The notes: generated from the sequence alone by a model not told the origin. 64,000 bases of DNA from Hyphomicrobiales bacterium (GCA_017304475.1 JAFKKV010000020.1:124001-188000); one strand, 5' to 3'; positions 42,047 through 54,300 are shown, counted from the stretch's first letter. Translations and numbers: made by a program.

Positions 42047-43260
42047 ATGGTCTCCGCACGCGCCAGCAAAGGCGACAGGACCCCACGCAGGACGGCCCGC
42101 TCCTCCTCCCAGCAAAGGGTGGCGGCGGCAAGACGCGCTTTGGCCTTGAACGCACTGACGCTCTGGCGCGTCAAGCCATTGATGGCATCGGCGATCGCCA
42201 TGGTGCTGGCATCTCGGCTCACCACGCCGACATCATAGCCTTCGACGACACCCTTGAGGTCCACGCCGGGCGAGACAGCTGCCGCCAAGCCCGCGCCGAT
42301 ATATTCGAAGATCTTGTTCGGCAAGGTGAAGTGCCTTTGGATAGTGTCGAGCGGTTGAAAAAAAACTCCGAGATCGGCCGACCGCGCCGCGACCGGCATG
42401 ACTTCGTCGGGTTTCACAGCCGGCTCGAAACCGACGAGATTGGCCCGATCGATAGCCGCAGCGCGGCGTTTCAAACTGGCGAGATAGCCTTCCTGACCAT
42501 CGCCGCGGATGGTCAGCCGATGCGGCTCGCGCCAGTGCGGGATCGAATCGATCAGCGTTTCCAGCCCACGGTCCGGCAGCACCTGGCCGTGATAGAGAAT
42601 ACGCAAAGGCCAGGGCGTCTCCACGGTTCCAGGAAGTTCGATGCTGTCGGGGATGCTGCGCACCACTGTAGGCACAGTCGCGAGGCGATATTGCGCCTGC
42701 AAGGCCTCGGCCAGGCGTGGACCGACCGTCGAAACGCTGTCAGCGGCAGCAATGTCCGCGCGCTCAAGCTGTTTCACCATCGGCTTGTAGACGAAGCGCC
42801 ACCAACGACTCTCGTCGAACTCGAGTGTCGCGAACTCATGCGTGTCGTAATACACGAGTGCTCCCGTCCGGGCCTTGAAGGCCGCCGCGACGACCAGCGC
42901 CGGCCAGTCATTGGCGACGACAAGGCGCGGGCGCGCACGCATCAATTGTCCGAAGGCCCAGCGATGGCGTGGCTCGACCCAGAATCCGGCGCGCGCCGCC
43001 CACAGTCCAAGATGCGAGGGCACCTGCCGCGCAGCTGTTTTGAGGCGATGCCAGGTTGACGGCTGCGGCACGGGCCAGCGCGCGAGTGCAAAGGGGATGG
43101 TATCTGCCGCGCCGCCATAGGCGATGACCAAGGGGCGATGGCCCATAGTCTTGAGCAGTGCACATTGGCGCAGCACGCGACTGTCGCGCGCGATCGGCGA
43201 AAAAGACAACACGGCGACCATGCCGCCCCAGTTGTTCGGGTCGAACTCAGCCTCGGCCAT
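42034..43260 (-). CDS. GT4-family glycosyltransferase
   Basis: 408 residues from ATG 43260, which has GAGGC upstream. GT-B layout: VAVLSFSPIARDSRVLRQCA, VVANDWPALVVAAAFKA, YYDTHEFATLEFDESR, then RILYHGQVLPDRGLETLIDS, LTIRGDGQEGYLASLKRRAA and LPNKIFEYIGAGLAAAVSPG. Strongly similar in plan to 26420-27883. The upstream open frame is Arg-rich and not believable as coding. It lies in a leftward series with the glycosyltransferase at 43363 and the regulator. Confidence 0.85.
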   Translation of the reverse strand: MAEAEFDPNNWGGMVAVLSFSPIARDSRVLRQCALLKTMGHRPLVIAYGGAADTIPFALARWPVPQPSTWHRLKTAARQVPSHLGLWAARAGFWVEPRHRWAFGQLMRARPRLVVANDWPALVVAAAFKARTGALVYYDTHEFATLEFDESRWWRFVYKPMVKQLERADIAAADSVSTVGPRLAEALQAQYRLATVPTVVRSIPDSIELPGTVETPWPLRILYHGQVLPDRGLETLIDSIPHWREPHRLTIRGDGQEGYLASLKRRAAAIDRANLVGFEPAVKPDEVMPVAARSADLGVFFQPLDTIQRHFTLPNKIFEYIGAGLAAAVSPGVDLKGVVEGYDVGVVSRDASTMAIADAINGLTRQSVSAFKAKARLAAATLCWEEERAVLRGVLSPLLARAETMFTP

Positions 43261-43362
43261 GGATTGCCTCGATCTTGCGGTCCGGTGCCGCCGCTCGCGC
43301 CTTGGCGCCGGCGTCGTTGACCTTGGCCGGCGCATATTGCCGACGAGGCACCGCAATGACCA

Positions 43363-44526
43363 TCACTGCCGGCCTCCGCTGCGCCGCGCGGCAACGCAAT
43401 CGCGCAAGACGGCGGCCACGTCTTCCACCCTGTAGCGCCAGTCAAATCTGGTCTCGATCGCAATCCGCCCGTTGCGGCCCATGGCATCGGCTCGGGTCGA
43501 GTCCGCCACGATTGCCCCGATTGCCGTCGCCAGCGCGCCGACATCAGCGGGCGGTATGACGAGGCCGCAGTCGAGTTCGCGCACCAGATCGCCCTGAAAC
43601 GGCAGGTCGGTGACGATCACCGGCCGGCCGCTCGCCATGCCCTCGAAAAGCTTGAGCGGGGCAACCCCTCCGGCGCTACGGGCGCCATGGCCTTCGATGG
43701 GGCACAGCACCGCAAGGGCGCGCGCCGCGAGTCCGGCCACCGCCGCGCGCGGCAAATACCCCGCCGCGACGACGCGTCGGTTCGACGCGGCTGCGGCGGC
43801 TACCGCCTGGCCGCCGGCCCCCTCACCGACCACGACAAGCAAAACCCCCTGTGGCCAAGAATCGCTCTGGGTTGCCGCCAACATCGTGGTGATGCCGTGC
43901 CAGGCCACAAGGCCGCCGAAAAAAACGACATAGGGTTGGGCGATCACCGGCCCCCCGGGGGCATCGGGGCGAAACACGGTCCCATCGGCGCCATTCGGCA
44001 CGACATGAACGCGCTTGTCGTCACCCACGACACCCACCACCCAGGCGGCAAGCCCGGGCGTCACCGCGATCAGCGCGGCGGCGTGGCCATACTGCCAGTT
44101 CTGGGCACCTCGCAACATCCGAGTCACCCAGGTGGGCAGCCCATAGGTCACACCGATATCGTCAGTGCGGCCGTTGATTTCATGCACCACGGGCTTGCCC
44201 ATTATCCGCGCAATCCCGCTGAAAAGCAGGGCGGCCGGATGCGCACGGACATAGGCGATGTCCGATCGCATGAGCTGGACAAGCGCCGCGAGTGTCAGGC
44301 GGGTATAGAGCCAGAGCCGGAACAGCATCGACTTTCGCGCGCCCGGCGCAATCTCCTGGGCCACCAGAACCGTCGGCAGGCCGGCCGCCGACAGCCCATC
44401 GGCGACGATCCGCACATGCGTATGGGGTCCCTGCCCCGGCACGAGCGGTTCAACGCTGAGATAGACGATCCGCAACAGCTCGCTGGCAGCTTGGCGCATT
44501 CGGTTGTCGTTTTCGCCTCTCGTCAT
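43363..44526 (-). CDS. GT4-family glycosyltransferase
   Basis: 387 residues. IVYLSVEPLVPGQGPHTHVR opens the N-terminal domain, with VVHEINGRTDDIG. The C-terminal domain has VPNGADGTVFRP, FFGGLVAWHGITTMLAA, CPIEGHGARSAGGVAPLKLF (donor site around LKLFEGMASGRPVIVTDLP). ATG 44526 is chosen; ATG 44499 would shorten it by nine residues. It sits 97 bases after the WbpD-like gene, in the same direction. Specificity is unknown, but position next to wbpD/wbpB suggests handling of the diacetamido-uronic acid. Confidence 0.83.
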   Translation of the reverse strand: MTRGENDNRMRQAASELLRIVYLSVEPLVPGQGPHTHVRIVADGLSAAGLPTVLVAQEIAPGARKSMLFRLWLYTRLTLAALVQLMRSDIAYVRAHPAALLFSGIARIMGKPVVHEINGRTDDIGVTYGLPTWVTRMLRGAQNWQYGHAAALIAVTPGLAAWVVGVVGDDKRVHVVPNGADGTVFRPDAPGGPVIAQPYVVFFGGLVAWHGITTMLAATQSDSWPQGVLLVVVGEGAGGQAVAAAAASNRRVVAAGYLPRAAVAGLAARALAVLCPIEGHGARSAGGVAPLKLFEGMASGRPVIVTDLPFQGDLVRELDCGLVIPPADVGALATAIGAIVADSTRADAMGRNGRIAIETRFDWRYRVEDVAAVLRDCVAARRSGGRQ

Positions 44527-44623
44527 CGCGCGGGTCGACTTAGCCGCACCGGCCAGGCTGCAAAAGGCTGGCGACGATACCGACTCAGCGCTGAGATATC
44601 GGCGAGCGTGGCCCGCCAATCAC

Positions 44624-45229
44624 TCACACGTCGACTTCCTCGAGCCTGCCCTCAGGCGTCTCGCGATAACGCGCGCCCGTCAATGGACAGGTGAGATCCT
44701 TGCCCAGTCTTTCCCCTGCCTTGCTCATCCAGCCGATGCGCCGCGCCGGCACGCCGGCCATCAATGCGTAATCGGGCACGTCCTTCGTCACCACCGCCCC
44801 GGCGGCAATGAAGCAATAGGCGCCGAGCGTATTGCCACAGACGATGGTGGCATTGGCACCGATGCTCGCGCCAGTCTTGACCAGGGTGCGGCGGAATTCG
44901 GACTTCCGGCTCAAGAAGGCGCGCGGATTATTGACATTGGTGAAGACGCAGGAGGGGCCGCAAAACACCCCGGCCTCCAGCTCCACGCCGTCATAGAGCG
45001 CGACATTGTTCTGGATCTTGCAGCCGTCGCCGACGGTCACCCGTGGACCGACCATGACATTCTGCCCCAGCACGCAGTCTCGCCCGATGGCCACGCCGGA
45101 CAGCACATGCCCGAAATGCCAGATGCGCGTGCCGGCTCCCACGCTCACGCCGTCGTCCACATAGGAACTCTCGTGGATCAGAACGCCAGGAAAGCGCGCG
45201 TCTTCCCGCATTTGCACAGGACCGGCCAT
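44624..45229 (-). CDS. wbpD: WbpD-like sugar N-acetyltransferase
   Basis: 201 residues, left-handed beta-helix acyltransferase with many hexapeptide repeats ([44 protein letters not shown]). Close in length and pattern to WbpD/WlbB, which acetylates the 3-amino group of UDP-2-acetamido-3-amino-glucuronate with acetyl-CoA. Starts 5 bases after the stop of the WbpB-like gene, in the same operon. Confidence 0.85.
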   Translation of the reverse strand: MAGPVQMREDARFPGVLIHESSYVDDGVSVGAGTRIWHFGHVLSGVAIGRDCVLGQNVMVGPRVTVGDGCKIQNNVALYDGVELEAGVFCGPSCVFTNVNNPRAFLSRKSEFRRTLVKTGASIGANATIVCGNTLGAYCFIAAGAVVTKDVPDYALMAGVPARRIGWMSKAGERLGKDLTCPLTGARYRETPEGRLEEVDV

Positions 45230-45234
45230 GGCAA

Positions 45235-47552
<2,318 letters not shown>

Positions 47553-47921
47553 CGACAATTTCCCCGCGCCGGAAGGCAAGCGGAATTCCGCATGCCTTCC
47601 GAACCGAATGGCCGACACGCTCGTTGCACGGCGAGAGGCTTGCGTAAACGAGGCGCCCGTGAATGAGCGGCATGCCTGTGCACGCCCAGGCCGGGGATGT
47701 CAACGTCAGCCGGCCTGTGGTTCAGCCGCCGAACCGTGCTTGGGCGACCGCTTGCATCGCCCCCACGAAGCCGACGCGGCCCTGCCGGAACCGGCCTCGT
47801 CACCTCCGGAAAGACAAAGTGATTTGGGACCGAGGTCCGAGCCGTCTAGTTCCAACTGAAGAGGCCCGAATCAAACTGTCCGGCTCCCGCCAAGACCGTC
47901 CGACGCCGAAGGACCCGCCCG
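47553..47921. promoter_or_regulatory. divergent intergenic region between wbpA and wbpE
   Basis: 369 bases between two divergently transcribed sugar-pathway genes, so it must hold both promoters. I see no clear -35/-10 pair, operator repeat or gene in it. Confidence 0.45.
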
Positions 47922-49070
47922 ATGACCCATGCCGCCTTGCTCAGCCCTATCCCATTCATCGATCTCGGTGCCCAGCGCCGCCGATTGGGCGCGGACATCG
48001 ACGAAGCGATCCTGAAGGTGGTCAATCACGGCGGCTATATTATGGGACCGGAGGTTTTCGCGCTGGAAAAGGCACTGGCTGAATTCTGCGGCTGCAAGGA
48101 GGTGGTGTCCTGTGCCAACGGCACCGACGCGCTGGCCTTGGTCCTGATGGCCAAGGGTGTCGGAGCCGGCGATGCTGTGCTGTGCCCGGCCTTCACCTTT
48201 GCCGCCACGGCGGAAGTCGTGGCCTGGGTCGGCGCAACGCCGGTGTTCCTCGATGTCCATGCCGACACGTTCAATATCGACGCCAATTCTCTTGCCATGG
48301 GTGTCAAAAGGGCTCGCGAGCTGGGGCTCAACCCTGTCGGCTTCATTCCGGTGGACCTGTTTGGCCAGCCGGCCGATTATGATGCGCTGGAGCCCCTCTG
48401 CGCCGAGCACGGCCTTTGGATCCTGTCGGACGCCGCGCAGTCTTTCGGCGCCACCTATAAGAGCCGCAAGATCGGCACGATCGGCATCGCCACCACGACC
48501 TCGTTCTTCCCGGCCAAGCCGCTCGGCTGCTATGGCGACGGCGGTGCGGTGTTCACCGACGACGCCGAACTCGCCGCGATCATGCGCTCGCTGCGCGTCC
48601 ATGGCCAAAACAATGACGACAAATATGACAACCAGCGCGTCGGCATGAACGGCCGCCTGGATACGATCCAGGCCGCCGTGTTGCTGGAGAAGCTCAAGAT
48701 TTTCCAGGACGAGATCGAGGCGCGCAATCGCATCGCGGCCCGTTACGGTCAAGCGCTGAGCGATATCGTCGACGTGCCTGTCGTGCTGGAGGGCCTGACC
48801 TCCACCTGGGCGCAATATACCATCAAGCTGCGTGGCGCGGACCGCGCCGAATTCGCCGCCAGATTAAAGGCCCAGGGCGTGCCAACCTCGATCTATTATC
48901 CCAAACCCCTGAACCAGCAAGGCGCCTACAAACATTACCCTGTGGCCGGAAACGGCCTGCCGGTGAGTGACCGGCTGGCCGGCGAAGTCATCAGTCTGCC
49001 GATGCATCCCTATCTCGATATCGAGGTTCAGGACCGGATTATCGCGAGCGTCAGGGCCGCGCTCGCCTGA
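47922..49070 (+). CDS. wbpE: WbpE-like DegT/DnrJ/EryC1 aminotransferase
   Basis: 382 residues. PLP enzyme with IPFIDLGAQRRRL, SCANGTDALALVLMA, FTFAATAEVVAWVGATPVF, SDAAQSFGATYKSRKIG (Asp binding the pyridine N), and the Schiff-base lysine K199 in SFFPAKPLGCYGDGG. Length and motifs match WbpE/WlbC, which converts UDP-3-keto-GlcNAcA to the 3-amino sugar with glutamate. Completes the wbpA-B-E-D set. Rightward, while the other three run leftward. Confidence 0.88.
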   Translation: MTHAALLSPIPFIDLGAQRRRLGADIDEAILKVVNHGGYIMGPEVFALEKALAEFCGCKEVVSCANGTDALALVLMAKGVGAGDAVLCPAFTFAATAEVVAWVGATPVFLDVHADTFNIDANSLAMGVKRARELGLNPVGFIPVDLFGQPADYDALEPLCAEHGLWILSDAAQSFGATYKSRKIGTIGIATTTSFFPAKPLGCYGDGGAVFTDDAELAAIMRSLRVHGQNNDDKYDNQRVGMNGRLDTIQAAVLLEKLKIFQDEIEARNRIAARYGQALSDIVDVPVVLEGLTSTWAQYTIKLRGADRAEFAARLKAQGVPTSIYYPKPLNQQGAYKHYPVAGNGLPVSDRLAGEVISLPMHPYLDIEVQDRIIASVRAALA

Positions 49071-49445
49071 AAGTGGCCGGGTGCGCAGCGGCCTGCGCCG
49101 AAGCGGCGGCCGCGCGCACGAGCACGTCCTGGCAGCTCACCGCGGGCTTGCGCTCCATGGCACGACTGCTCGGGAGATGGCGCTGACGCTTCCCGCCGCA
49201 GAGACCGGAGCGTCGCGTTCGGCGATGTCGGCGGGCCCCATGCCGGCGCCGCCCTGCCTGCTGCCCGTCACGTGTCCTGATCGCAGAGCACACAGTAGAG
49301 GTCGCCTAATTCGGGCCAGGATGGCGTGGGATCACTGGCCGGATCACCTGCCATTTCAAGGCCAGAACGACTCTCATTTCGTGCAAACTTGCCTCATCTT
49401 GGCGCGGGCAAGAATATTGAGTTGTCTGTAGATAACCCCTCCTTT
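49071..49445. other. intergenic region before the RgpF-like gene
   Basis: 375 bases. An in-frame GTG at 49326 would lengthen the next protein by 40 residues, so part of this could be coding, but those residues look unlike RgpF family starts. No repeat or hairpin was noticed. Confidence 0.4.
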
Positions 49446-50639
49446 ATGGAATTTTGGCTAGGCCGGCCAGCGTGCCCTCATCTCGGCCAGGACTTCGAGG
49501 CGGCGTTGATGCGGCAAGTGCAGGACCATCCCTATCGGCCGCTCCGGCGGACGCCGGTTTCCCTCTTCAAGATCCGCTATTCGCGTCTCTTCCTTCACCT
49601 GGACAATGTCCGGGACATTGTCGCTGGCTCATACCGGGATCTTCTGCTCAAGACCTCCCTGGCACGCCTCGCCCCGCCGGAGGTTCACCGTAACGGTCCG
49701 CTCTTCGCCGACGCGTCTCTGCCGCGCCGGCTCTGCCTCTACGCATCCTATTCGCGGACATCGCGCGTCTCGGACATGGTGATCGAGCAGTTGCGCGCCT
49801 ATCGGCAGGCGGGTTTTTCAATCATTTTCATCTCCATGTCGGCTTCCCTTGCGGCCGACGACCTCGCCCGGCTGAGCGAGCTGTGCGCAACGGTCATCCG
49901 GCGGGCCAATCACGGCCTCGATTTCGGTGCCTGGGCTGAGGCGCTGCGTGTGCTGGCGGACGAAGCGAGATCCCTCGACAGCCTGCTGCTGACCAACGAT
50001 TCCAATATCGGGCCGATCTCGCCCTTGCAGCCCTGGATCGACAAATGCCTGCGGCGCGAAGGCGTCTTCGGCCTCACCGAAAGCCTGCAGGGCGGCGCCC
50101 ATCTCCAATCCTATTTCGTGCTCGGCCACGGCCGCCGGGCGACCGAGGACATGACGGCCTTTGTGCGTGACCTACGCCTCTCCTTCAGCAAGTGGATCAC
50201 CGTCCAGAGAGGCGAGATCACCCTGACCGCGGCCATGCGCAAGCGGCATTTCGTCGCCGCCGTCATCGATCACGAGACGCTCGAAAATGCCTTGCTCGAC
50301 GATGTCGGGGCGCAACTCGAGCTCTCCGTCGTCCATCCCGACCTGTTCAAGGACGTCACGATCGATCAGGTTCCGGCGGCCGAGGGCGGTGACATCACGG
50401 ACATCAGGCGCATCCGCGATCGCTACAGGCTGAGAAGGCGATTGTTCGGCTTTCCCCTGAACCCGACCCATCAGCTGGCCTCGGTTCTGGTCAAACGCTT
50501 CAAGTTTCCCTTCATCAAGACCGACCTGGTCGTGCGGAACCCGGCACGCATGCCCTTCGCGCCGGACTGGCGCTATTGCATCGACGACGAGAGCCCGTGC
50601 TCGGTCGAGATGATCGAGCGCCATATCGCCACGCGCTAG
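49446..50639 (+). CDS. RgpF-like rhamnan-synthesis-family protein
   Basis: 397 residues from ATG 49446 (437 if GTG 49326 is used). LCLYASYSRTSRVSDMVIEQ, GFSIIFISMS, RANHGLDFGAWAEAL, LLTNDSNIGPISPL and the C-terminal LNPTHQLASVLVKR match the RgpF (rhamnan synthesis protein F) family, a GT-A-like glycosyltransferase group in polysaccharide loci. The GLDFGAW and LLTNDSN blocks correspond to its nucleotide-sugar site. Donor and acceptor cannot be fixed. Rightward with wbpE before it and the priming transferase after. Confidence 0.75.
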   Translation: MEFWLGRPACPHLGQDFEAALMRQVQDHPYRPLRRTPVSLFKIRYSRLFLHLDNVRDIVAGSYRDLLLKTSLARLAPPEVHRNGPLFADASLPRRLCLYASYSRTSRVSDMVIEQLRAYRQAGFSIIFISMSASLAADDLARLSELCATVIRRANHGLDFGAWAEALRVLADEARSLDSLLLTNDSNIGPISPLQPWIDKCLRREGVFGLTESLQGGAHLQSYFVLGHGRRATEDMTAFVRDLRLSFSKWITVQRGEITLTAAMRKRHFVAAVIDHETLENALLDDVGAQLELSVVHPDLFKDVTIDQVPAAEGGDITDIRRIRDRYRLRRRLFGFPLNPTHQLASVLVKRFKFPFIKTDLVVRNPARMPFAPDWRYCIDDESPCSVEMIERHIATR

Positions 50640-50679
50640 CGCCCGCCCGCCCGGCCGTCGCCGGTCGCGCCGCCGGCCC

Positions 50680-51786
50680 TTGCCGCCGCGCGCCGGCGCG
50701 GCTAGTCGAGGAGGGATTCTCTCAGTCTCAGCTGAAGGGACCCGCGCCATTTTCACATTCGATCTCGCGACCTTCTCGGCCTATGCGGCGGCGATAGCGG
50801 CCGTCCTGACCTGGCTCTTGATCGCCCTGTCCCGCCCGCTGCTGGCGCGCCTGGCGCTGGCCAGGCCCAATGCCCGCTCGTCGCATCGCGTGCCGGTGCC
50901 CCAGGGCGCCGGCCTCGCCATGCTGGCAGCCGGGCTGTTCGTCGTGCTCATCGCCTATGGCGCGAGGCCCGACCGCATGGTCGGCTGTCTCACGCTTGCC
51001 GCGCTGGGACTCGCCGCACTCGGCCTCAGCGACGATATCAGGCCGCTGCGCTGGCGCCTCAAGCTCCTGCTGCAGGCGCTCTGCTGCGTTGTGGCGGTGG
51101 CCGGACTGCCGGCGAGCCTGCATCTCCTGCCGGTCGAAGCCTTGTTCTGGCCGGAACGCCTGGCGATGGTCTTCGCCCTGCTCGCCATGGTCAATATCGT
51201 CAATTTCATCGACGGCATCGACGAGATCACCGCGGCGCACAGCGCCCCTGTCTTTGCCGCCCTGGCCCTGGCCGGCCCGCTCGCCCTGGCCGGTGCCGCG
51301 ACCAGCCTGACCGCCGCGGTGGGTTTCGGCGCGGTCGCCGGTTTCTGGCTGTGGAACCGGCATCCCGCGCACATTTTCCTCGGCGATGCCGGCAGCTTGC
51401 CGCTCGGGCTCGTCATCGGCTGGCTGGCGCTACGCGCCAGCGCCGAAGGCGCCTTGGTGGCCGGACCGCTCCTGGTGCTCTACCCGCTGACCGACGCGGC
51501 GGTCACGCTCGTGCGCCGCCACCGGCGCGGCGCCGCTCTTGCCGAACCGCATCGCGATCACGCCTACCAGCATGCGGTCGACAGCGGCGTGCCGGTTCGC
51601 CGGGTCGCTGCGACCGTCGCGCTGGTCTCTTCAGCCACCGCCCTCCTGGCCCTGGTCAGCTTGGCCATGCCACATCCGGTGGTGCAGGCCGGCTGCCTCA
51701 TCGTCGGGTTCTGCTGGGTCGTCCCGCCGATCGTCGGCTGGCTCCGGCGCAAGCCCGTCGTGCCGCCCGCCGGCACCGCACCATGA
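50680..51786 (+). CDS. polyprenyl-phosphate sugar-1-phosphate transferase (WbpL/WecA type)
   Basis: About 350-368 residues with roughly ten membrane segments. MraY/WecA family motifs are ARPNARSSHRVPVPQGAG, GLSDDIRPLRWRLK (Asp pair, Mg site), NFIDGIDEI and HIFLGDAGSLPLG. In rhizobia the homologue WreU transfers QuiNAc-1-P to undecaprenyl phosphate and starts the O-antigen. The start is uncertain: only a TTG at 50680 is in frame upstream, with no ATG/GTG before the first membrane segment. The ATGA overlap with the next gene (51783) links it to the probable 4-reductase. Confidence 0.82.
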   Translation: MPPRAGAASRGGILSVSAEGTRAIFTFDLATFSAYAAAIAAVLTWLLIALSRPLLARLALARPNARSSHRVPVPQGAGLAMLAAGLFVVLIAYGARPDRMVGCLTLAALGLAALGLSDDIRPLRWRLKLLLQALCCVVAVAGLPASLHLLPVEALFWPERLAMVFALLAMVNIVNFIDGIDEITAAHSAPVFAALALAGPLALAGAATSLTAAVGFGAVAGFWLWNRHPAHIFLGDAGSLPLGLVIGWLALRASAEGALVAGPLLVLYPLTDAAVTLVRRHRRGAALAEPHRDHAYQHAVDSGVPVRRVAATVALVSSATALLALVSLAMPHPVVQAGCLIVGFCWVVPPIVGWLRRKPVVPPAGTAP

Positions 51787-52703
51787 AGGTCCTGGTGACC
51801 GGCGCGAGCGGTTTCGTCGGCGCCGCCATTGCCCGTTTCCTCAGCCTGCAGGGTCATGCCGTCCGCGCCGGCGCCCGCGCGCCCGCCCATGTCGGCACGC
51901 TTCCCGGCGTCGTCCCATGGGCCTTGCCGGATCTTGCCGGCCCGATGGTCGACTGGCGCCCTCATCTGGACGGGATCGACGCGGTGGTTCATGCCGCAGG
52001 TCTCGCCCACCAGCCCCCTGATGCCAGCGAAGCCTCGATGCTGCGCCTCAATGCCGAGGCCGCCGGCGCGTTGGCGGCAGCCGCGGCCGCCGCCGGCATC
52101 AACCGCTTCGTGCTGATCTCGTCGATCCGAGCCATTGCCGGGCCCTGGTCCACCACGATCCTGACCGAAACCGACGCCGCGCGGCCGACCGATGCCTATG
52201 GCCGCTCCAAGCTCGCCGGCGAGGGCCTGGTGCGACAGGCATTGCCGACGGCCGTCGTGCTGCGGCCAGCCGTCGTTCACGGTGCCGGCGCCAAGGCCAA
52301 TATGGCCCGCCTCGCCCGCTTGGCCCGCTTGCCCCTGCCCTTGCCGCTCGGCGGGCTCGCCGGCCGCCGCTCGGTCGTATCCGACCGCAATCTGGCATCG
52401 GCGGCGGCCTTCGCCCTGACCGCTCCCGGCGCGCACGGGCGGCTGTTCCACGTCGATGACGGCGCCCCGCTGACATTGCCCGAAATGATTGCCGCCATGC
52501 GCCGGACGCTCGGCCGCGGACCTGGACTGTTCAGCCCGCCCTTCGGGCTCGACCGCCTGCTGATACGCCTCGCTGCACCGAGCCTCCACGATCAGCTCTG
52601 TCGCGATTTCGTCCTTTCCTCAGGCGCGCTCGCGAGCACGGGCTGGAGCCCGGACGAGCCGAGCAGCGCGGGCTTGGGGCGGCTGGTGAACGCCGCCCGC
52701 TGA
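51783..52703 (+). CDS. NAD-dependent sugar 4-reductase/epimerase (WreQ/WbpV-like)
   Basis: 306 residues. NAD site VLVTGASGFVGAAIARFLS, HAAGLAHQPPDASE, catalytic YGRSK and VVLRPAVVHGAGAKANM. The HAAGxAHQ and VVHGxGxKxN text is typical of reductases paired with WbpL/WreU. They reduce UDP-4-keto-6-deoxy-GlcNAc to UDP-QuiNAc or FucNAc. ATG 51783 overlaps the preceding stop. The keto substrate would come from the dehydratase at 14252. Convergent with manC (7 bases between stops). Confidence 0.82.
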   Translation: MKVLVTGASGFVGAAIARFLSLQGHAVRAGARAPAHVGTLPGVVPWALPDLAGPMVDWRPHLDGIDAVVHAAGLAHQPPDASEASMLRLNAEAAGALAAAAAAAGINRFVLISSIRAIAGPWSTTILTETDAARPTDAYGRSKLAGEGLVRQALPTAVVLRPAVVHGAGAKANMARLARLARLPLPLPLGGLAGRRSVVSDRNLASAAAFALTAPGAHGRLFHVDDGAPLTLPEMIAAMRRTLGRGPGLFSPPFGLDRLLIRLAAPSLHDQLCRDFVLSSGALASTGWSPDEPSSAGLGRLVNAAR

Positions 52704-52710
52704 GGCCCTG

Positions 52711-54147
52711 TCAGACCCGCTTGTAATCGTCCTGGGAGCGGACGATGTCGTCCTCGCCGAGATAGCTGCCCGACTGCACCTCGATCAGTTCGAGGTCGAT
52801 CCTGCCCTCGTTCGACAGGCGATGCCAGGCGCCGAGCGGGATATAGGTGCTCTCGTTCTCGCGCAGGATCTTCGTGGTGCCGTCGACCTCGACGGTCGCC
52901 GTGCCGGTGACGCAGATCCAGTGCTCGGAGCGGTGGAAGTGCTTCTGCAGCGAGAGGCGGGCGCCGGGTTTCACCACGATGCGCTTGACCTGGAAACGCG
53001 TGCCGCGGTCGACGCCCTCATAGGAGCCCCAGGGCCTGAGCACGCGGGTATGCTCGTCGGCGAGCCGGCGGGTCGCTTCTGCGCCGCGCAAACCGGCGAC
53101 CAGCGTCTTCAATTCGTTCGCCACGCCCCGGCGGGCGACCAGCACGGCGTCCTTGGTGGTGATGACAGCGACATCGTCGAGACCGATCACCGCGGTATGG
53201 ATATCCTCGCTCGCCACATAGGAATTGCGCGTGTCGACCAGCGACACCGCGCCACGCGCGGCATTGCCGTCGGTATCCTTGGGCGACATCTCCCACAGCG
53301 CGTTCCACGAGCCGAGATCCGACCAGGCATAGTCCGCCTCGATCACTGCCGCCCGATCGGTGCGTTCCATCACCGCATAATCGACCGACTTCGCCGGCGA
53401 GGTCGCGAAGATCTCGCGATCGATGCGCTCGAAACTCATGCCTCCGGCCTGGTCGACCTGGATGGCCGCGGCGACCTTGGCCGCGACATCGGCGATCTCC
53501 GGCTCGAACCGCCGGAGCTCGCCCAGGAAGACATCGGCGCGGAACAGGAAATTCCCGGAATTCCAGAGATAGCCGCCGGCGACGAACCGCTCCGCCGTCG
53601 CCGCATCCGGCTTCTCGACGAAGGCCGCAACCATGCGCACCCGGCCGTCCATCATGTCACCCGGCCGAATATAGCCATAACCGGTCGCGGGCTGTGTCGG
53701 CTTGATGCCGAAGGTGACCAGGGCCCCGGCTTCGGCCGCATCGAGGCCTGCCCGCGCGGTCGCGGCGAAGGCGGCGCTGTCGGTGACCAGGTGGTCGGCG
53801 GCGAGCACCAGCATCACCGCGTCCGGGTCATGGGCCCGCAGGAGTTCGGCGGCAACCGCGATCGCCGGTCCCGAATCGCGACGCATCGGTTCCAGCATGA
53901 TACGGCCGGTGACCCCGGCCCGCGCCAGCTGGTCGGCGACCAGGAAGCGGAAATCCTCTCCGGTCACGACGACCGGATCGGTGAACACCGAGCGGTCCGC
54001 GACCCGCGCCAGCGTGTCCTCGAAGGTCGAGCGCTCGCCCAGCAAGGGCAGGAATTGCTTGGGATAGGCCTCCCGCGACGACGGCCAGAGCCGTGTCCCC
54101 GCGCCACCCGACAGGATCACCGGAACGATCCGCTTCTGAGCCGTCAT
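52711..54147 (-). CDS. manC: mannose-1-phosphate guanylyltransferase/mannose-6-phosphate isomerase
   Basis: 478 residues, type II bifunctional enzyme. The N-terminal nucleotidyltransferase has LSGGAGTRLWPSSREAYPKQ, LAADHLV, FVEKPD, YLWNSGNFLF; the C-terminal cupin isomerase has RPWGSYEGVDRG, KPGARLSLQKHFHRSEHW and the metal-binding His/Glu residues in HFHRSEHW. It makes GDP-mannose for the glycan. Leftward; the ligase gene lies 147 bases upstream of it beyond the start. No gmd or similar GDP-mannose-modifying gene was recognised. Confidence 0.95.
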   Translation of the reverse strand: MTAQKRIVPVILSGGAGTRLWPSSREAYPKQFLPLLGERSTFEDTLARVADRSVFTDPVVVTGEDFRFLVADQLARAGVTGRIMLEPMRRDSGPAIAVAAELLRAHDPDAVMLVLAADHLVTDSAAFAATARAGLDAAEAGALVTFGIKPTQPATGYGYIRPGDMMDGRVRMVAAFVEKPDAATAERFVAGGYLWNSGNFLFRADVFLGELRRFEPEIADVAAKVAAAIQVDQAGGMSFERIDREIFATSPAKSVDYAVMERTDRAAVIEADYAWSDLGSWNALWEMSPKDTDGNAARGAVSLVDTRNSYVASEDIHTAVIGLDDVAVITTKDAVLVARRGVANELKTLVAGLRGAEATRRLADEHTRVLRPWGSYEGVDRGTRFQVKRIVVKPGARLSLQKHFHRSEHWICVTGTATVEVDGTTKILRENESTYIPLGAWHRLSNEGRIDLELIEVQSGSYLGEDDIVRSQDDYKRV

Positions 54148-54266
54148 GTGCCCTTCAACCCTTCTCGAAAACCGTCTGGCCTGGCCATCGACCTAGCGGC
54201 AATGCAAATCCGGCGCCAGAGCCTTTGCATGAAATGGTCAATGCGGCCGGCTGGAGAGACGGCCAG

Positions 54267-54300
54267 GTCGTCACCCGCGTCGTCACCCGCGTCGTCACCC
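54267..54300. repeat. 12-bp tandem repeat, about 2.8 units
   Basis: GTCGTCACCCGC is repeated at 54267, 54279 and (partly) 54291. The last unit overlaps the stop codon of the O-antigen ligase gene at 54295-54297. It lies in the 147-base gap upstream of manC. Confidence 0.75.

Noticed and set aside
41068-43059. 663-codon rightward open frame
   Set aside because: Antisense to the regulator and glycosyltransferase genes; no recognisable motif.
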